The position numbers and the translations under genes were made by a program. 64,000 nucleotides of DNA, taken from assembly GCA_050949055.1 (NCBI GenBank), contig JBMNFA010000001.1, forward strand, positions 992,001-1,056,000, given 5' to 3'. Shown here piece by piece: positions 61,706 to 64,000 of the stretch (the first letter of the stretch is position 1; every line of letters starts with the position of its first letter). The notes beneath the pieces were generated by a model. The model was not told the origin of the DNA. It saw only the letters and a program-made list of their open reading frames with translations, and searched no databases. Source of the DNA: JAEZJZ01 sp050949055. GTDB lineage: Bacteria; Bacillota; UBA994; UBA5500.

Positions 61706-62476
61706 TCAGGTCGCAGCCAGCAGTTCGGTTAGGTCGGCCGGTTGGCCAGCCAACAGGCGCTGGGAAAGGAAAGCCCCGGCCACCAGTAGCCGGTCCACCA
61801 AGCAGAGTTGCTCCGGTACCGGTGACAGTCCCAGCTCTTCAACCAATAGTGACAGATTGCAGCTTGGGTAGGCCAAACGTGTCAGCAAAGAGTCTGTCTG
61901 CGGAGAGCCTTGCCTAATCTGCTCTAGCTTATGTTCCAGTTGAGCTGTCAGATGGGAGACCACCAAGTCATACTGCAGCTCCAAAGATTGTAGCATTGGT
62001 TTGGGCATTTCCACCTGCACAGCATACAGTGCCCGTTGGGCTAGCAGCAACAAAACTGCGCTATTGGCTTGGCAGGTCTGGTCGATGAGCAGAGACTCGC
62101 CCAGTTGCCAGGCCGTCAACCCACTGGCAAAGAGCATGGAAAAGTCGCTGCCCCCAACTAATTCGGCGTTGGCAAACTCTCGCAGCGCCGCCATGCGACC
62201 GGGAACATCGGGTGACGACAGGAAATATGTAAACCCTCGGCAGAGGTAGCGATAGCGCCGATCGACGCATCTACGGCCTGCTTGAAAAGCGGCGATAGCA
62301 GCTGCCCGATCCCCAGCCAACCACAGGGCCACCCCTGTTCTGTAACTCGATTTGCCCTGCAGCAAAGCAATCGCCTCCAAGTACTGCTCTTTCTCTAGCA
62401 TATTCTGCACAAGCACATCCGTTCCTGCAGATGGGTTCACCAGCTGTCTTGTTAATTCTGCCCATCCGGGCTTCAT
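61706..62476 (-). CDS. hypothetical TPR-like protein
   Basis: 256 residues, soluble, helical. Residues 20-75 (NMLEKEQYLEAIALLQGKSS, TGVALWLAGDRAAAIAAFQA) read like two tetratricopeptide-type helix pairs; the remainder is not recognised. No ribosome binding site is visible before ATG 62476. An extended -10 box TGCTACAAT (62488-62496 on the minus strand) lies only about 11 bases before the ATG, so the transcript could be almost leaderless. Adaptor or scaffold roles are typical for such folds; nothing more can be said. Confidence 0.7.
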   Translation of the reverse strand: MKPGWAELTRQLVNPSAGTDVLVQNMLEKEQYLEAIALLQGKSSYRTGVALWLAGDRAAAIAAFQAGRRCVDRRYRYLCRGFTYFLSSPDVPGRMAALREFANAELVGGSDFSMLFASGLTAWQLGESLLIDQTCQANSAVLLLLAQRALYAVQVEMPKPMLQSLELQYDLVVSHLTAQLEHKLEQIRQGSPQTDSLLTRLAYPSCNLSLLVEELGLSPVPEQLCLVDRLLVAGAFLSQRLLAGQPADLTELLAAT

Positions 62477-62621
62477 TTGGATGTCTCATTGTAGCACGCC
62501 ACCGGCAATTTGGGGTAGTCTGAATTGTTCAATTCACAGGGCCACCGTCATCAAGACCGCGTTGCCTCGACTTGACGCTGAGTCTTGCATAACGCGAAAC
62601 TCAGGAAGTGCAATCGTCTAG

Positions 62622-62652
62622 CGCAAGAAAAAGCGGGAGCCGATTGCTCCCG
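62622..62652 (-). terminator. terminator of the two-gene membrane operon
   Basis: Minus strand CGGGAGC / GCTCCCG stem followed by CTTTTTCTTGC, 45 bases past the stop at 62698. Confidence 0.85.
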
Positions 62653-62697
62653 TAGTCTCGCTCCTGGGTCGATAGTAATTGTGTACGGTTATAAGGC

Positions 62698-63318
62698 CTA
62701 CAACATGCCCAAGGCGTCGCCAAAGATCTTGGTCAACTCGCCCAACAACACGGAGATACGACCGGCAACCACGTTGCCGAACGAAACCCCAAAGGTGATC
62801 ATCATGATCCATCGTCCCACCATGCCAAAGCTCTTCACTGGCTTTGACTGTGGGATGGAGAACAGGAAGTAGGTGAGCACGGCCAGCAGGCCAACCACGG
62901 CGATGATCGCATTCAGGCTCTGACCAAGGCTGCCCCCTGTCAGGGAGTTCATAGCACCGATGCTTTGGTTGATCACCTGGGTACGGATGGAGTTGTAGAT
63001 GGATTGGCCGGTACCGACGCCCACCAAGAATGCCACTGGCCACCGGCTGAGCCAAGCCATCGATGGGAAAAAGCGCGCATACAGCAACAAACCCAGGATC
63101 AACGGAACAAACAGCAGCAGCTGCTGCTGATGCACCAGCGGGTTCCAGCCAAAACGGTAGATGTTGCCGATGGCCATGCCTAGCGCGTGACCGGCGGTGC
63201 TACCGACGAAAACATGCTCGGCTACCCGGAAGGCAGGGTTCTCCTTATACAGGAAGGACCACATTCCCAGGATTGCCGCCACCGTCGTCCAATGCCAGAT
63301 ATTCGTTGAGATGTTCAT
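62698..63318 (-). CDS. six-helix membrane protein of unknown function
   Basis: 206 residues with six predicted membrane segments: about 10-24, 32-55, 66-85, 92-110, 137-158 and 172-195. Glycine-rich helices such as VFVGSTAGHALGMAIGNIYR and FLVGVGTGQSIYNSI suggest a channel, permease or assembly subunit. I do not recognise the family. ATG 63318 is seven bases from AGGAGG; the adjacent ATG at 63321 is four bases away. It lies 30 bases after the next gene upstream, whose product is a tail-anchored extracytoplasmic protein; the two probably work together. Confidence 0.78.
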   Translation of the reverse strand: MNISTNIWHWTTVAAILGMWSFLYKENPAFRVAEHVFVGSTAGHALGMAIGNIYRFGWNPLVHQQQLLLFVPLILGLLLYARFFPSMAWLSRWPVAFLVGVGTGQSIYNSIRTQVINQSIGAMNSLTGGSLGQSLNAIIAVVGLLAVLTYFLFSIPQSKPVKSFGMVGRWIMMITFGVSFGNVVAGRISVLLGELTKIFGDALGML

Positions 63319-63351
63319 CATTTCACCTCCTCAAATAGGGGATCAGGAAGA

Positions 63352-64000
63352 CTATTTCTGCTTCTTGCTGAGGAAATAGCCGATGTTACCCAACACGATA
63401 AAGCCGATGATCAGCAGGTGCCCCATGGATTGTGCATCCATCATGGCCAAACCGCGGCCTGGTTTGTTGATCAGCAGCTCATACTCAGCCGAAGCCCTGA
63501 GTCCACCGAGCAAACCGACCATCTGTCCGGAGTTGTAGTAAGGCATGGCCGAAGGCACGCTGACCGTAACCACGCCAGCGGCAAACCGAATACCCATCGG
63601 ATCCACCGCCTGACGAATCCACCAGACAGGATCATTCGAGGTGAACTGATGCACGAAAGCGAAATCCTTGACCGTTTTGATGTTCTTCATCATCGGCAAG
63701 TCCGCTACCTTATTGCCGCGGGTGTCGGTAGGAATGACCTGACTATCCAGTGCAAACAAACGGATAGCGTTCTCTTCGCCCGCCATGTAACCCAAATTGG
63801 CAAAGTCCTCGCCATACTTGTAGCCGCGTTGCTCCAGGCCGGCAATGATCTGATCGGCCATCATCGGCCCTTCAGGCGCGAACGACACCGATACCCACTT
63901 GATGCCGCGGGTGGTGAGATGGTCTACCACCACCGTGGGAACCACATGGGCGTCCAGACCGGCACCAGGGCCGTAGTCAAAGGAGAGCAGAACCACATCC
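63352..64000 (-). CDS. tail-anchored extracytoplasmic protein, 5' end outside window
   Basis: At least 215 residues; the frame is open to the right edge (a GTG at 63996 is not preceded by a ribosome binding site in view). A mixed alpha/beta domain (VVLLSFDYGPGAGLDAHVVP, IKWVSVSFAPEGPMMADQII, FANLGYMAGEENAIRLFALD) is followed by a C-terminal helix (HLLIIGFIVLGNIGYFL) and a KKQK tail. The KKQK end would be cytoplasmic, with the large domain outside. Function unknown. It forms an operon with the six-helix protein downstream. Confidence 0.75.
   Translation of the reverse strand, partial: DVVLLSFDYGPGAGLDAHVVPTVVVDHLTTRGIKWVSVSFAPEGPMMADQIIAGLEQRGYKYGEDFANLGYMAGEENAIRLFALDSQVIPTDTRGNKVADLPMMKNIKTVKDFAFVHQFTSNDPVWWIRQAVDPMGIRFAAGVVTVSVPSAMPYYNSGQMVGLLGGLRASAEYELLINKPGRGLAMMDAQSMGHLLIIGFIVLGNIGYFLSKKQK

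Noticed and set aside
61526..61917. cysteine-rich short plus-strand frames
   Set aside because: They cover the terminator and 3' end of the TPR-like gene and have no start signals; the cysteines come from GC-rich codon composition.

Overview
The window reads as the chromosome of a Gram-positive bacterium of the Bacillota (Firmicutes), most likely a Clostridia-like lineage with fairly high GC. Supporting points are strong AGGAGG-type ribosome binding sites, frequent GTG and TTG starts, a TagA/CsaB wall-polymer locus, an SAM-I riboswitch on metK, DegS/DegU, ComFA/ComFC, ribonuclease J and long-form HPF. The species cannot be named from the sequence. The order uvrB, MinJ-like PDZ protein, ftsX, ftsE, prfB, secA, hpf, comFC, comFA, degS, degU, degV closely echoes one Bacillus subtilis region, with blocks inserted between the members.

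Layout. 1-5.8 kb (minus): uvrB (C-terminus off the edge), a MinJ-like membrane PDZ protein, an EnvC/CwlO-like M23 hydrolase, ftsX and ftsE. 6.6-8.3 kb (plus): ribonuclease J. 8.5-19.1 kb (minus): a DUF4127 lipoprotein, a PspC protein, then an operon of overlapping genes for a wall or surface polymer (TagA-type transferase, CsaB pyruvyltransferase, DUF5693 membrane protein, two glycosyltransferases, an O-antigen-ligase-like protein, DUF4330, a secreted protein). 19.3-26.5 kb (minus): prfB, secA, a multiply frameshifted NTP-transferase-like gene, hpf and a cold-shock gene. 26.7-28.2 kb (plus): EVE-domain protein and an S9-type hydrolase. 28.4-35.9 kb (minus): comFC, the 5-oxoprolinase genes pxpCBA (pxpC frameshifted), comFA and recD2. 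36.2-37.7 kb: an IS4-superfamily transposase next to repeats. 38.0-46.3 kb (minus): DUF192 protein, a complete Tad pilus operon and, as a separate unit, the Flp pilin. 47.1-51.8 kb (plus): a membrane protein, metK under an SAM-I riboswitch, and degS-degU. 51.8-56.6 kb (minus): degV, VanZ, a cysteine-cluster protein, an M20 amidohydrolase and a YlmH-like S4 protein. 56.8-58.6 kb (plus): a 54-residue membrane peptide and an M3 oligopeptidase. 58.9-64 kb (minus): a DUF5667 protein and four genes I cannot assign.

Functional themes are envelope biogenesis and division (MinJ-like, FtsEX with M23, wall polymer, SecA), competence and DNA handling (ComFA, ComFC, RecD2, Tad pilus), and translation (RF2, HPF, RNase J). 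The most unusual signals concern repeats and reading frames. Several families of small palindromic or MITE-like repeats are scattered through the window. One is translated in frame inside the YlmH-like gene, one supplies the C-terminus of RF2, and others carry the stop codons of hpf and tadC. The prfB programmed-frameshift site is present, but the downstream frame is off by one base. Single-base indels also break pxpC once and the NTP-transferase-like gene three times, so assembly error must be excluded before these are called real. I see no CRISPR array, tRNA or rRNA gene.
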